Shown here: piece by piece, positions 18,790 through 28,165 of the stretch
How the letters are laid out: every line of letters starts with the position of its first letter
How positions within the stretch are numbered: position 1 is the first letter of the stretch
DNA from: Gallionellales bacterium GWA2_54_124
Lineage (GTDB): Bacteria; Pseudomonadota; Gammaproteobacteria; Burkholderiales; Gallionellaceae
Assembly (NCBI GenBank): GCA_001801025.1
Contig: MGWO01000004.1
Location: forward strand, 1 to 64,000
Direction of reading: 5' to 3'
DNA length: 64,000 nucleotides
Position numbers and translations under genes: made by a program
Notes under the pieces: generated by a model
The model's input: only the letters and a program-made list of their open reading frames with translations
Told to the model about the DNA's origin: nothing
Databases searched by the model: none

Positions 18790-20250
18790 TCAAGTGCGCC
18801 CCAGCACTTTCAGATAGACATCGCAGTATGATTTTGCACTGGTCTGCCAGCTAAAGTCTTTGCTCATACAGTTTTTGCGCAGCGCCTTCCATTTTTTCTC
18901 ATCACGGTACACTTCAATGGCACGTTGTATCGTGGCGAATAAATTCTCAGTCGTCATCCCGCTGAACACGAAGCCGCTGGCCGTTCCGTCCCGCAAGGTA
19001 TCGGCGTTGCAATCCACCACAGAATCGGCAAGCCCTCCTGTGTGATGCACAATCGGCGGCGTGCCGTAGCGCTGACTGTAAAACTGATTCAGACCGCAAG
19101 GCTCAAAACGCGACGGCATGACAAACATATCGATCCCCGCCTCGATTTGATGAGACAGCGCCTCATCGAAACCGATCATTACTGCAACTTTGCCCGGATA
19201 GCTTTGCGCCAGATCACTGGCAATTTTCTGCATGGAGGCTTCGCCGCTCCCCAGTATCACCAGTTGCACCGGTAATTCGAGCAGACGCGGGGCAATCTCG
19301 AGCAGTAAATCCAGTCCCTTTTGATGTGTCAGACGGCTGACCACCCCCAGCAGCGGCACATCTGAGTTGACTTCCAACCCCATGCGCCTTTGCAGCGCCT
19401 CCTTGTTTTGCCCCTTTCCCGCCATCCGCGTGACGCTAAAATAGCTGGGCAAATGCCGGTCTGTTTCCGGATTCCACTCGTCGGTATCAATACCGTTGAG
19501 TATGCCTGTCACATCTCCGCTGCGTGAGCGCAACAGTCCTTGCAGGCCGAATCCCAGTTCATCCCCTTGAATTTCCTGCGCATAATTCGGGCTGACGGTG
19601 GTAATGTGATAAGCGTAATACAATCCCCCCTTGAGAAAGGACATATTGCCATACAGCTCAACCCCATTGACATTAAAACAGGCCGCAGGTAAGTGCAGCA
19701 GTTCTACCTTTTTTGGTCGGAAATTACCCTGAAATGCCAGATTGTGTATGGTGATAATGTTGGGTACGGCACCTAGAGCTTCGCTCAGATAGACACCGGT
19801 GAGCCCGGTTTGCCAGTCATTGCCGTGAACCAGATCAGGATGCCAGGATAGCGGATTATCGTGACTGCCCAGCATCGCCGCAATTTTCGATAGCAGGCCA
19901 AAACGAATCGGATTATCGATCCAGTCATGACCGGTTGCAGGATCCATATAGGGCCCGCCATCGCGGCGATACAGCGCAGGGCAATCGAGCACCAGCAACG
20001 GAACACCGTTATTCATAACCGTAAACAACAGGCGCGATGCCGGGAACCCCGGTAAATCATCGAACGTTGCGACCACTTCGCTGGGCCCCATCTTTGCCAT
20101 GACCTGAGGATAGCCGGGCAGCAGCACGCGCACATCTACATTTAATTCGCGCAGGGCTGCAGGCAGCGCTCCGCTGACGTCAGCCAAGCCGCCCGTCTTG
20201 ATCAATGGCGCCATCTCGGATGTTACAAATAAAACTTTAATATTAGCCAT
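18790..20250 (-). CDS. glgA: Glycogen (starch) synthase, GT5
   Basis: 486 residues. It transfers glucose from ADP-glucose to the non-reducing end of alpha-1,4-glucan. The GT5 motif KTGGLADVSGALP (Lys18 region) binds ADP-glucose. Further GT-B landmarks are PDLVHGNDWQTGL, SRLTHQKGLDLLLEI and the C-terminal PSRFEPCGLNQFYSQRYGTPP followed by HHTGGLADSV. Start ATG 20250 has AAGGGA. It lies 38 bases after the alpha-glucan phosphorylase. No glgC (ADP-glucose pyrophosphorylase) or glgB (branching enzyme) is in the window. Confidence 0.96.
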   Translation of the reverse strand: MANIKVLFVTSEMAPLIKTGGLADVSGALPAALRELNVDVRVLLPGYPQVMAKMGPSEVVATFDDLPGFPASRLLFTVMNNGVPLLVLDCPALYRRDGGPYMDPATGHDWIDNPIRFGLLSKIAAMLGSHDNPLSWHPDLVHGNDWQTGLTGVYLSEALGAVPNIITIHNLAFQGNFRPKKVELLHLPAACFNVNGVELYGNMSFLKGGLYYAYHITTVSPNYAQEIQGDELGFGLQGLLRSRSGDVTGILNGIDTDEWNPETDRHLPSYFSVTRMAGKGQNKEALQRRMGLEVNSDVPLLGVVSRLTHQKGLDLLLEIAPRLLELPVQLVILGSGEASMQKIASDLAQSYPGKVAVMIGFDEALSHQIEAGIDMFVMPSRFEPCGLNQFYSQRYGTPPIVHHTGGLADSVVDCNADTLRDGTASGFVFSGMTTENLFATIQRAIEVYRDEKKWKALRKNCMSKDFSWQTSAKSYCDVYLKVLGRT

Positions 20251-20288
20251 CTGAATCCCTTTTTAGCCCGTACAGTTCAAAATATTAA

Positions 20289-22844
20289 CTACAACCAGCG
20301 CATCATCCCTAACTCAAACGGATGCGTCAGCAATTCATGGAACGGATAAACTCGGATGCGGTATTCCAGATTTCCGCACTGCTCCGGTTGCAACTCGGTG
20401 ACAAACACATGTTCGCCGGCCTCATTAACACGGCCGGTCGACTCAAATCGATAATGACGGGCAGAGATCAAATGATCGCTTTTAGTGTTGTAACCGATCA
20501 GGATTTCCACCACCACATCAGCCGGGGTGAGTCCGTTTAAGTTTACGGCTACTTCAAAATGCAAACTGTCGCCATAGTTTATCTGCGCGACGGGCAACTG
20601 CGTGCGGCTCAGTGATACCTCAGGCCATGCCGCCCTGACACGCGATTTCCAGTCTGCGACAAGGTGTGCATTTTCAAATTCATTTTGCGTATACCGCTCA
20701 TGCTGCCGGCTAGCCGGCAGGTAACACTTTGCCAGATATTCACTGACCATGCGTTTGGAATTAAAGCGGGGAATAATGGTGGCCATCGAACGCTTTGCCA
20801 TCTTTACCCAGGCAGGCGAAAATCCCATTTTTCCGTAAGCATAGTAGCCAGGGACAACCTGATCCTGTAACAACTCATAGAGCGTACGAGTTTCCTCGCG
20901 CGTGCGAATATCCTCGCTCAATGTTTCTGAGACCGGCTTGATTGCCCAGCCGTTACGGCCATCATAACTCTCCCCCCACCATCCATCCAGCACAGACAGA
21001 TTGATACAGCCATTCATACCCGCCTTCATGCCTGACGTCCCGCTCGCTTCCAGCGGATACAAAGGATTATTCAGCCAGACGTCGACACCTGACACCAGTT
21101 TGCGAGACAAGGCTAAATCATACCCTTCCACCAGCAAAATTTTGCCGGTGAATTCGGTCATTTTAGAAATATGAGTGATGTGTCGTATCAGATCCTGCCC
21201 CGGAATATCAGCAGGATGCGCCTTACCGGCAAAGATAAACACCACCGGACGTTCAGGGTTGTGAAGAATCTCACGCAACCAGTCCAGATTGCTGAACAGC
21301 ATGGTAGCGCGCTTATAGGTAGCAAAACGCCGCGCAAAACCGATGGTCAGAATATTTGGGTTTTCCGGATTGACGTATTTGAGCAATCGGTCAAGATGCG
21401 CCTCTGAACCGCGATTACGAAAATGCTGCGCTGTGATGCGTTCGCTGACAGCATTGAGCATTTTAACTTTCAGGGTCTGATGCACGCTCCAGAAGACGTG
21501 ATCAGGAATGTCGTCCACCCCTTCCCACAATTTCAAATCGTTCATGCGGGCATTCCATTCCGAGCCCAGATAACGCTCCAGCACTTCTATCCATTCGGTT
21601 GCCAGAAAAGTCGGTGCATGTACGCCGTTGGTGACATAGGTCATCGGGTTTTCAGCAGGCTCGATCTCAGGCCACATCTGGCGGCAAATCTCGGATGATA
21701 CGCTGCCGTGAATGCGCGAGACCCCGTTGTGAAAACGCGAGCCGCGCAGCGCCAGCGCAGTCATGTTGAAATCCGGGCTGCTGCCGGTTTGCCCCAGCAT
21801 CATAAACCTTGCATGATCGAGTTTGAGTTCAGGATAATAGTGCTCAAAATAATGCTGTATCATCCCCTCGCTGAAATGATCGTGTCCTGCCGGCACCGGC
21901 GTATGGGTCGTAAAGATCGTATTAGCCGCTACCGCTTCGAGTGCTGTTTCAAAATCATCGGCGCCTGTTTTTTGTCTGCTGCGCTCCAGCATCATAAAGG
22001 CGGCGTGGCCTTCGTTGATATGCCAGACGGTGGGTTTCAGCCCCAACTCCTGCAACGCGCGCACGCCACCGATACCCAGCACGATTTCCTGCTCGATGCG
22101 CATCGCCGTGTCGCCGCCGTACAAACGATGGGTGATATCGCGGTCATGGGTATTGTTGCTGTCCAGATCCGTATCCAGCAGGTAGAGCATGATATGACCG
22201 ACACGGGCCTGCCATATCTTGATGTGCACAATACTGCCGGGCAGTTCGATTTGGGTATAGGCCTCAGTGCCGTCCGGGCGCACTGCGGGCGAGACGGGCA
22301 GATCATCAAAATTAGAATCGGTATTGCTGGCAATCTGATTGCCTTCGCCGTCTATATTCTGGTGAAAAAATCCCTGACGATATAAAAGTCCGACACCTGC
22401 AAAGGGCAAGCGAAGATCGCTGGCCGCCTTGCAGTGATCACCCGCCAGTATCCCTAAGCCACCGGAATAGATCGGAAAACTCTCATGCAAACCGAATTCA
22501 GCGCAAAAATAAGCGATCAGATCATCAGAGCCTAACCAGTCGGCACCACCTGACGGTAACCGGTGATCGTGATACGTATCGTAATCGGCCAGTACGCGGT
22601 TAAAATTGCCGATGAAAACCTGATCTTCGGCCGCATCGAGCAGCAACTGCTCGTCGACGCGCTTCAAAAAAGCTTTAGGACTGTGAGCGGTCGCCTTCCA
22701 TAATCCCGGATGCAGCCTCGCAAACAGGCGGCGCGTTGAGCGATCCCACCCGTACCAAAGATTATTGGCTAATTCTTCCAGACGTGCCAGACGCTCCGGA
22801 ACTTTAGGGCGGACTTGAAGAAAATATGAAGTGCTCTTTTTCAC
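20289..22844 (-). CDS. Alpha-glucan phosphorylase, GlgP subfamily with DUF3417 N-terminus
   Basis: 851 residues from GTG 22844, chosen because AGAGGA lies seven bases before it; the TTG two codons earlier (22850) is too close to that site. GT35 phosphorylase releasing glucose 1-phosphate. The N-terminal DUF3417 part (VPERLARLEELANNLWYGWD) is that of the short actinobacterial/archaeal-like subfamily. The PLP lysine is in EASGTSGMKAGMNG (about residue 615). An extra C-terminal beta-rich domain (about 735-851) follows. It is clearly a different subfamily from the second phosphorylase upstream. Co-transcribed with glgA. Confidence 0.93.
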   Translation of the reverse strand: MKKSTSYFLQVRPKVPERLARLEELANNLWYGWDRSTRRLFARLHPGLWKATAHSPKAFLKRVDEQLLLDAAEDQVFIGNFNRVLADYDTYHDHRLPSGGADWLGSDDLIAYFCAEFGLHESFPIYSGGLGILAGDHCKAASDLRLPFAGVGLLYRQGFFHQNIDGEGNQIASNTDSNFDDLPVSPAVRPDGTEAYTQIELPGSIVHIKIWQARVGHIMLYLLDTDLDSNNTHDRDITHRLYGGDTAMRIEQEIVLGIGGVRALQELGLKPTVWHINEGHAAFMMLERSRQKTGADDFETALEAVAANTIFTTHTPVPAGHDHFSEGMIQHYFEHYYPELKLDHARFMMLGQTGSSPDFNMTALALRGSRFHNGVSRIHGSVSSEICRQMWPEIEPAENPMTYVTNGVHAPTFLATEWIEVLERYLGSEWNARMNDLKLWEGVDDIPDHVFWSVHQTLKVKMLNAVSERITAQHFRNRGSEAHLDRLLKYVNPENPNILTIGFARRFATYKRATMLFSNLDWLREILHNPERPVVFIFAGKAHPADIPGQDLIRHITHISKMTEFTGKILLVEGYDLALSRKLVSGVDVWLNNPLYPLEASGTSGMKAGMNGCINLSVLDGWWGESYDGRNGWAIKPVSETLSEDIRTREETRTLYELLQDQVVPGYYAYGKMGFSPAWVKMAKRSMATIIPRFNSKRMVSEYLAKCYLPASRQHERYTQNEFENAHLVADWKSRVRAAWPEVSLSRTQLPVAQINYGDSLHFEVAVNLNGLTPADVVVEILIGYNTKSDHLISARHYRFESTGRVNEAGEHVFVTELQPEQCGNLEYRIRVYPFHELLTHPFELGMMRWL

Positions 22845-22949
22845 CGTCAATTCCTCTGGTTCATAAGAATGCGACCGAGTGTAACGGGTAAGATTATAGC
22901 GCAGCTGTGTTGGGTAACGAGCAGACTATCAACGGAGTTTTATGACAAA

Positions 22950-22976
22950 AAAGGCCACCTTTGATTAAGGTGGCCA
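22950..22976 (-). terminator. Intrinsic terminator of the second phosphorylase gene
   Basis: GGCCACCTT (22953-22961) pairs with AAGGTGGCC (22967-22975). On the minus strand the hairpin is followed by TTTTTT. It lies about 30 bases after the stop of the phosphorylase gene at 23007, so that gene is transcribed apart from glgA and the DUF3417-type phosphorylase. Confidence 0.85.
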
Positions 22977-23006
22977 CTAATCTAATACCGCGTTGAAATA
23001 TCCGGT

Positions 23007-25481
23007 TTAGCTTTGTTTTAAGCTCTTCACATTCCAGACATTATCAGCATACTCCATGATCGTGCGATCGCTGGAGAACTTGCCCATATTGGCGACATTG
23101 AGAATGGCGCGACGGGTCCATTCTTCCTTGTCCTGATACAGCAAACTGACCTTGTCCTGCGTCGAAATGTAGCTCGCGTAATCGGCCAGCAACAGGTAGT
23201 GGTCGCCATGATGAGTCAGATTATCGAAAATCTGGCGATAGCGATCCGGCTCTTCGACTGAGAAGAAGCCATTGCCTATCATGTCCAGTACCTGCCTTAA
23301 CTCTTCGTTGCCGTAATAGTGATCCCACGCGCTGTAACCCTTGGTGCGCAGATCGGCTACCTGTGGTGTAGTCAGGCCGAAAATAAAGATATTGTTGTCG
23401 CCAACTTCTTCTAAAATTTCGACGTTAGCGCCATCGAGCGTACCGATGGTCAGCGCACCATTCAGTGCCATCTTCATATTGCCGGTACCCGAAGCTTCAG
23501 TACCTGCAGTGGAAATCTGTTCGGACAGATCACTGGCCGGGAACAGTTTTTCAGCTGATGACACATCGTAATTCGGTAAAAACACCACTTTGAGCAGACC
23601 GTGTACGGCAGGATCTTCATTGACAATGCTTGCGACGTCATTGATCAGGCGGATGATCAACTTGGCAAGCTTGTAGCCCGGAGCCGCCTTGCCTGCAAAA
23701 ATGATGGTGCGAGGCGTGATCGTATGTGCGTTGCCGCTGCGGATGCGGTTGTACAGCGTAATAACATGCAGCACATTCAGCAGCTGACGCTTGTACTCGT
23801 GTATACGCTTAATCTGCACGTCAAACATCGAATTAATGTCGACCGTAATGCCAACCTTTTCCTTGATGTACTCAGCCAGACGCGCCTTGTTTTCCTGCTT
23901 GACGGCACGGAATTGCTTACGGAATTCAGCATCCTCGGCATGTGGAATCAGACCCTTGAGCTGATCCAGATTGCGCACAAAGCCATTGCCGATGCGCGAT
24001 GAAATCAGCTGAGCCAGACTGTGATTACACTGATTCAACCAGCGGCGCGGCGTGATTCCGTTGGTGACGTTGATGAATTTTTCCGGATAAATGCGGTGAA
24101 AATCCGCAAACAGCGTCGTCTGCAACAAACCGCTGTGAATGGCTGCCACGCCGTTAACGGTATGACTGCCCACTACAGCCAGATGGGCCATGCGCACGCG
24201 ACGGCCATGACTTTCATTGATGATGGAAACACGGCTGAGCAATTCGGTGTCGCCCGGGAACAGGTGATTCACCTGCGCTAAGAAGCGGTGATTGATCTCG
24301 TAGATGATTTCCAGATGACGCGGCAATACGCGTTCAAACTTTTCCACCGCCCAGGTTTCCAGCGCTTCAGGCATCAGGGTATGGTTGGTGTAGGCAAAGA
24401 TCTTGGTAACCAGACTCCATGCGTGATCCCATTTGAGGCCATGTACATCGATCAATTGATACATCATTTCGGCAACGCCGACTGCCGGGTGCGTATCGTT
24501 GAGCTGAATCGCCACTTTTTCCGGCAGCTGATTCCAGTCGCTGTGCTTTTGCAGGAAGTGATACAAAATATCCTGAATCGAAGCAGAGACGAAGAAATAT
24601 TCCTGTCTTAAGCGCAATTCCTTACCCACGGCAGAGCTGTCATTCGGATACAACACTTTGGAGAGGCTCTCGGAGATATTCTTGTCCTGAACCGCACTCA
24701 GGTAATCGCCGGCATTGAACGATTCAAGATTGAATTCGCGCGCAGCTTTAGCCGCCCACAGACGCAGATTGTTCACGGTACCCGTGTTGTAACCCGGGAT
24801 AGGCACATCGTAGGCCATCGCCATAACGGTATCGGAATCGACCCAGTGATGTTCGATACCGCCATCGCCGTCGGAAAACTGAACGACGCGGCCAAAGAAT
24901 TTGACCGGATACATGCGTTCCGGACGCTGAAATTCCCAGGGATTGCCAAAACGCAGCCAGTTGTCGGGGCGCTCTACCTGCTGTCCATTTTTGATGCGCT
25001 GATTGAACATGCCGTATTCATAACGGATGCCGTAACCCTGCCCCGGCAGATCCAGCGTCGCCATGGAATCAAGGAAACACGCAGCCAGTCGACCCAGACC
25101 GCCGTTACCCAGCGCAGCATCGATTTCTGTTTCTTCGACTTCTTCCAGATCATGTCCCAGTGCTTTCAGACTGTCGCGTAATGCCGGCTCGAGCCCCATA
25201 TTGAGCGCCGCATTGGACAAGGTGCGACCGATCAAAAATTCCAACGACAGGTAATACAGCCGTTTAGGATCCTGATCCACGCAGGCCTCAGTCGTTTTCA
25301 GGTGCTTTTCGATCATCTGGTCGCGCACGGCATGGGCGGAGGCCTCAAACCAGTCACGCTCAGTCGCCGTCGCAACGGACTTGCCTTCGGTATAAATTAA
25401 GTGATTCGTCAACATCCTTTGCAACACTTCAGGATTTGATCTGTCAAGCTGAGCAGAATTTGGTTTTTTCGAAGAACTCAT
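23007..25481 (-). CDS. glgP: Glycogen phosphorylase, E. coli/GlgP-MalP type
   Basis: 824 residues from ATG 25481 with AGGTGG five bases before; a GTG three codons upstream (25490) is less well placed. Classic GT35 phosphorylase: LYYLSLEFLIGRTLSNAALN (about 74-93), GNGGLGRLAACFLDSMATL, RIHEYKRQLLN, and the PLP attachment region EASGTGNMKMALNGALTIGTLDGANVEI near residue 665. A phosphate-site Lys/Arg patch is seen in FAGKAAPGY. It degrades storage glucan to glucose 1-phosphate. A monocistronic unit with its own extended -10 promoter and terminator. Confidence 0.96.
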   Translation of the reverse strand: MSSSKKPNSAQLDRSNPEVLQRMLTNHLIYTEGKSVATATERDWFEASAHAVRDQMIEKHLKTTEACVDQDPKRLYYLSLEFLIGRTLSNAALNMGLEPALRDSLKALGHDLEEVEETEIDAALGNGGLGRLAACFLDSMATLDLPGQGYGIRYEYGMFNQRIKNGQQVERPDNWLRFGNPWEFQRPERMYPVKFFGRVVQFSDGDGGIEHHWVDSDTVMAMAYDVPIPGYNTGTVNNLRLWAAKAAREFNLESFNAGDYLSAVQDKNISESLSKVLYPNDSSAVGKELRLRQEYFFVSASIQDILYHFLQKHSDWNQLPEKVAIQLNDTHPAVGVAEMMYQLIDVHGLKWDHAWSLVTKIFAYTNHTLMPEALETWAVEKFERVLPRHLEIIYEINHRFLAQVNHLFPGDTELLSRVSIINESHGRRVRMAHLAVVGSHTVNGVAAIHSGLLQTTLFADFHRIYPEKFINVTNGITPRRWLNQCNHSLAQLISSRIGNGFVRNLDQLKGLIPHAEDAEFRKQFRAVKQENKARLAEYIKEKVGITVDINSMFDVQIKRIHEYKRQLLNVLHVITLYNRIRSGNAHTITPRTIIFAGKAAPGYKLAKLIIRLINDVASIVNEDPAVHGLLKVVFLPNYDVSSAEKLFPASDLSEQISTAGTEASGTGNMKMALNGALTIGTLDGANVEILEEVGDNNIFIFGLTTPQVADLRTKGYSAWDHYYGNEELRQVLDMIGNGFFSVEEPDRYRQIFDNLTHHGDHYLLLADYASYISTQDKVSLLYQDKEEWTRRAILNVANMGKFSSDRTIMEYADNVWNVKSLKQS

Positions 25482-25581
25482 AACAACCACCTGTATTTAA
25501 TAAAGAATTAGTTTTTGCGATAAACATATAACGGATAAAAAGGTGTATTTTCTACCGTATCCAATCGCACAATAGCGCGGC

Positions 25582-25590
25582 ATTATAGCA
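25582..25590 (-). promoter_or_regulatory. Extended -10 promoter of glgP
   Basis: On the minus strand the sequence reads TGCTATAAT, a perfect extended -10 (TG, one base, TATAAT). No convincing -35 is present at 17 bases, which extended -10 promoters tolerate. The predicted leader to ATG 25481 is about 95 bases. The 171-base gap between glgP and glk holds no other feature I can support. Confidence 0.6.
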
Positions 25591-25652
25591 CTACCCCGTG
25601 TAATGGCTGTTTGACGACCTATCCGCGCATGCGGAAAAACGCTGTAAACGGT

Positions 25653-26627
25653 TTATTTTTCCTCTGCGGCGCGCAAGGCCGGGCCATATAACGCAGCCCG
25701 GTCATTGAGTATCACTTTTACCGGCATGGCTTCCAGCAGCGGACGCATACGGCCTTTATTCAAAAAAGATTCCATAAATTCGCCGCTTTGCAGCAGCGGC
25801 AAAATTTTGGGTGCAATACCGCCGCCGATGTAGATCCCGCCGCGACTCATCAGTTTGAGCGCCAGATTGCCGGCTTCAGCGCCGTACAGTCGCACGAACA
25901 ATCGCATCGTCTCGGCACAAATTGCATCACGCAAGGCCGCATTTGAAATTGCGGCCGCCGCATCTCCTGCCGCCATCTCGACCTGTAACCAGTCAGGTGC
26001 TGCAATACTCCTGTACTGGCGCAAAAACGCATGCAGATCGGCAATCCCCATCCCCGATACCACGCGCTCCCAGCTGACGTGCTGATACTGCTGCTGCAAA
26101 GAGCGCAGCAGCGCAAATTCCAGCGTGTTCGAGGGCGCAAAGCTCGCGTGCCCGCCTTCGGTGGCGAACGGCTGATGAAGCTTACCATTCCAGAATAAAC
26201 CCGCCTCCCCTAAGCCCGTGCCCGCCGCAATCACCGCCCTGTTGCCCTCAGCGTCCGGCGATCCTGCCTGCAAGGTCAGCAAGTCCTCATCGACTAAGGC
26301 CGGCAAGCCGCAGGCGGTCGCCTCAAGATCGTTGAGCAAGGCGCAGTGCTTCAATCCAAAGCAGCGCTGCAGGGCATCGGCATCGATAAACCAAGGCAGA
26401 TTAGTCGTTTGCACAACCCGCCCCTGAACGGGTCCCGCAACACCGAAGGCCGAAGAATCAGGTGCCTTGATACCCGTCAGAAATTCTCCCAGCAGCGCAT
26501 CGAACGTGTCGTAGGACTGACTGGAAAAACTCGCTTCGTGCTCAATATGTACCTTCGTGCCCACGACATTCGCAATCGCCAGTCGCGTCTTGGTGCCGCC
26601 GATGTCCCCGCTCAATACTTTGATCAT
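25653..26627 (-). CDS. glk: Glucokinase
   Basis: 324 residues, bacterial Glk family. It phosphorylates glucose to glucose 6-phosphate with ATP, taking up free glucose ends from glucan breakdown. The ATP-phosphate motif is LSGDIGGTKTRLAIANV. The sugar site is seen in GVAGPVQG, NLPWFIDAD, LLNDLEATACGL (Asp general base region) and GTGLGEAGL, with EGGHASFAP near 160. The ATG overlaps the rmuC stop as ATGA, so glk is at the end of an rmuC-glk unit. Its position next to glgP and glgA supports storage-glucan metabolism. Confidence 0.94.
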   Translation of the reverse strand: MIKVLSGDIGGTKTRLAIANVVGTKVHIEHEASFSSQSYDTFDALLGEFLTGIKAPDSSAFGVAGPVQGRVVQTTNLPWFIDADALQRCFGLKHCALLNDLEATACGLPALVDEDLLTLQAGSPDAEGNRAVIAAGTGLGEAGLFWNGKLHQPFATEGGHASFAPSNTLEFALLRSLQQQYQHVSWERVVSGMGIADLHAFLRQYRSIAAPDWLQVEMAAGDAAAAISNAALRDAICAETMRLFVRLYGAEAGNLALKLMSRGGIYIGGGIAPKILPLLQSGEFMESFLNKGRMRPLLEAMPVKVILNDRAALYGPALRAAEEK

Positions 26628-28120
26628 GATGTTCTGTCCTCAATTTCATCGGCTGCCGCATCAAGCAATTTTTGCGGCAATTGTTTGCTGGGTTTAACGC
26701 CGAGCTCTTTTAGCATTTGCGCCTGACGGATCACGTTGCCGCGCCCGCCGGTAAATTTACTGTAGGCGCCGTCATAAGCCTTCTGTGCTTGTTGCAATCT
26801 GGCACCCAAGCCGTCCAGATCCTCTACAAAACCGGCCAATTTGTCGTACAACTCCGCACCGCGACTGGCAATTTCCTGCGCGTTGCGGTTTTGCTGCTCC
26901 TGACGCCACAAATGCGCAACGGTACGCACGACAAACAGCAAGGTGCTGGGACTGACCAGCAACACATTGCGCCGCCACGCCTCGTGCCACAACTCGCTGT
27001 CATGGGCAATGGCCAGCATAAAGGCCGGCTCCACCGGAATGAACATCAGCACAAAATCGAGCGATTTCAAACCGTACAGTTGCTGGTAATTTTTTTCGGA
27101 CAATTCTTTGATATGCGTCTTAACTGACTCCAGATGGCGCTTCATTGCCGCATCGCGCAGCAGCTCCGACTCGGCATTGGCGTATTCTTCATACGCATTG
27201 AGCGATACTTTCGCATCGACAATCAGATGCTTATCTTCCGGCAGATGGACCACCACATCCGGCTGCGCGCGCGTACCGTCGCTGCGGGTATGGCTCTCCT
27301 GCACATCGTACTCATGACCCCGGCGCAAACCAGAGGCTTCCAGTACCTTTTCAAGGATCAACTCTCCCCAGTTCCCCTGCGTCTTCGCCTGCCCTTTGAG
27401 CGCGGATGTTAAGTTATGCGCATCTTTTGATAACTGACTGTTGAGCGACATCAATTGCTTGACTTGCTCTGCCAGCGCCGATCGGTCCTTGCCCTCCTGA
27501 ACATAGACCTGCTGCACCTGCCCCTGAAACTCGGTGATCTTGACCTTTAACGGTTCGAGCAACTGGTTCAGATTGCTCTGATTCTGCTCGGTAAAGCGTT
27601 TGGTTTTATCCTCGAGAATTTCATTGGCCAGCAACTTGAACTGATTGGCCAATTCTTCACGCGCGCTGCTTAAGATCGCCAGATTTTCGCCTGCCTTCTC
27701 GCGCTCGGCGACAAGCTGGGTGTTAAGCTCAGCAATCTGATTGCTCAGACGCTGCTGCTCACCCGTCAACTGGTCGCGCAAAACGGCCAACGCCTCTTTT
27801 TCGCGCTGCAACGCGATCAGCTGTTCACGCTGACTGTTGATGGTGGCGTCAGCCGCACCGGTTTTTTCGCGCAAATCACCCAGCTCCTGCTCGAGCTGTT
27901 GATTGAGGCCGCCGGCACGGTTGCATGCCGCCTGCAACCTGACTTGCTCCTCCAGCGCCGCAGTCAAACGCTCATTGAGCCTTGCTAACTCAACCTGTGT
28001 TTCGCCGTTGCCGCTTTGCCTGACTGCAGCGAGTTTTTCGCGAAAGATCAGCCCGATGAAAGCGAAGCCGATCAAGAGTCCGATCAAAAATGCCACCAGA
28101 AGATACAGTTGAGAATTCAT
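26624..28120 (-). CDS. rmuC: DNA recombination protein RmuC
   Basis: 498 residues. RmuC family: an N-terminal membrane helix (about 4-27, LYLLVAFLIGLLIGFAFIGLIF), a long coiled coil (about 30-230, rich in Glu, Gln, Leu), then the conserved restriction-endonuclease-like core with EKVLEASGLRRGHEYDVQ, QPDVVVHLPEDKHLIVDAKVSL (acidic Asp and DAK motif near 300) and the C-terminal LWRQEQQNRNAQEIA region. Known to limit inversions of short repeats in E. coli, which is of interest given the inverted repeat arrays here. Catalysis has been proposed but is not settled for the family. Confidence 0.94.
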   Translation of the reverse strand: MNSQLYLLVAFLIGLLIGFAFIGLIFREKLAAVRQSGNGETQVELARLNERLTAALEEQVRLQAACNRAGGLNQQLEQELGDLREKTGAADATINSQREQLIALQREKEALAVLRDQLTGEQQRLSNQIAELNTQLVAEREKAGENLAILSSAREELANQFKLLANEILEDKTKRFTEQNQSNLNQLLEPLKVKITEFQGQVQQVYVQEGKDRSALAEQVKQLMSLNSQLSKDAHNLTSALKGQAKTQGNWGELILEKVLEASGLRRGHEYDVQESHTRSDGTRAQPDVVVHLPEDKHLIVDAKVSLNAYEEYANAESELLRDAAMKRHLESVKTHIKELSEKNYQQLYGLKSLDFVLMFIPVEPAFMLAIAHDSELWHEAWRRNVLLVSPSTLLFVVRTVAHLWRQEQQNRNAQEIASRGAELYDKLAGFVEDLDGLGARLQQAQKAYDGAYSKFTGGRGNVIRQAQMLKELGVKPSKQLPQKLLDAAADEIEDRTS

Positions 28121-28165
28121 GTCGTCCTGACTCTACGTAAAAATATAAGCAATATACCCGGTGGC

